50,645 nucleotides of DNA from the NCBI RefSeq assembly GCF_009696675.1, contig NZ_VULN01000016.1:1-50645 (forward strand), in the 5' to 3' direction. Positions 50,184 through 50,645 of the stretch are shown here, in pieces (position 1 is the stretch's first letter; the number at the start of each line of letters is the position of its first letter). A model generated the notes under the pieces. The model did not search any database and was not told the origin of the DNA. It saw only the letters and a program-made list of their open reading frames with translations. Source of the DNA: Acidaminococcus fermentans. GTDB lineage: Bacteria > Bacillota > Negativicutes > Acidaminococcales > Acidaminococcaceae. Position numbers and translations under genes: made by a program.

Positions 50184-50519
50184 AAGGCCGCCGAAAAATC
50201 CGGCGGTCTTTTGGTGTATCGTTGGTCGTTTCGGATGCCAGATGCTCACGCATCTGCCTTTGAACATGAAACCCGGCGGCCGGGATGGGCTTCCCTGCGG
50301 GCAGCCCCTACCACGTTGGGATCGGAGATGCAACAGAAAATCAGAGAAACGGGGTTGTCAAAAAATCCGTTCCTCTGACCGTTGTTACCAACATCCGACC
50401 CCAACGGCGTAGGGGCGAGCCGCAGGCACGCCCATCCCGGCCTGCGCTTTTTATACGTTCCCAGGAACCCACCCGGCGGGTTCCCTCCTGCCGCTAGAGA
50501 CTAGTGACTAGTGACTGTC
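50184..50519. repeat. Long repeat R, copy 2 (right of Rpn-like gene)
   Basis: About 336 bp, direct repeat of 49370-49722. It lacks a short block (TTCGTCGTGAGTCG) present in copy 1 and has scattered changes, several of them in paired positions. An IS-type end begins within ten bases of its right edge. Confidence 0.82.
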
Positions 50520-50583
50520 GAAAGGTGTATCATATATTTAGACAGTATGAAGCGAGACTTTCTTGGAGAAAGGAGCGTCTTTT

Positions 50584-50645
50584 ATGAAGAGTCTAAAAAT
50601 GTACACCAGGGATTTCAAAATCCAGGTATGCAAGCTTGTTTTGGA
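50584..50645 (+). CDS. IS3-type transposase OrfA start (partial)
   Basis: The window ends after 20 codons: MKSLKMYTRDFKIQVCKLVL. YTRDFKIQVCKLVL matches the first helix of the HTH in IS3-family OrfA proteins (pattern YTxEFKxxVVKL). ATG 50584 follows AAAGGAG. The AT-rich segment from about 50525 (GTGTATCATATATTTAGACA) is probably the left end of the IS. Confidence 0.75.
   Translation, partial: MKSLKMYTRDFKIQVCKLVL

Overview
The window is a bacterial chromosome segment with GC-rich genes and AT-rich promoters. Gene content suggests an anaerobic, amino-acid-using Firmicute: pyruvate formate-lyase with its activase, an FNR-type regulator, a 3-hydroxyacyl-CoA dehydrogenase, an oxygen/NO-reducing flavodiiron protein, a polar amino acid ABC importer, a SAM-I riboswitch and an M-box. 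It would fit a Negativicute such as Acidaminococcus. That name is an inference from gene content, not from a marker-gene comparison.

Layout. 1-60 is the tail of a GGDEF protein. 103-6677 (minus) is a probable operon: TerB_N-domain protein, BrxD-like ATPase, Lhr/BrxHI-like helicase and a MATE exporter. A pyridoxamine kinase and fprA diverge at 6805-9061. A lone Flp-pilin-like gene follows. 10028-13347 is a methionine-type operon (metQ, M20 peptidase, RluA) behind a complete SAM-I riboswitch and terminator. 13629-19084 holds pflB, pflA, an FNR-like regulator and a NUDIX/3-hydroxyacyl-CoA dehydrogenase fusion. FNR boxes sit at the same spacing before pflB and pflA. Next come argC, a Y-family polymerase broken by a frameshift (with its small YolD-like partner gene), a DUF559 nuclease, an Asp23 protein, a ferredoxin-nitroreductase, tRNA-Asn, and a four-gene polar amino acid ABC operon (24896-28144).

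29047-30877 pairs panC with a bile-acid/sodium-symporter-family carrier, suggesting pantoate or ketopantoate uptake. It is followed by an aromatic amino acid-type permease, a 688-bp inverted-repeat element without a transposase (32319-33006), an NhaC antiporter with an ATC-hydrolase-like protein, a 40-residue membrane peptide, and mgtA behind an M-box. 39121-41762 makes phosphatidylethanolamine (psd, pssA) together with a membrane glycosyltransferase. WecG/TagA, prfC, tRNA-Pro, an EamA carrier, an FMN reductase, and a transporter/M20/small-peptide operon come next. The window ends with an Rpn C-terminal gene and the start of an IS3-type transposase.

Intergenic space is unusually rich in repeats: REPIN-like inverted pairs whose hairpins vary in a base-pair-preserving way, two long direct-repeat pairs that bracket the DUF559 gene and the Rpn-like gene, a recurrent GGGGCTGTTGC terminator stem, and short tandem heptamer arrays. 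These repeats, the 688-bp element and the TerB_N operon are the least explained parts of the window.
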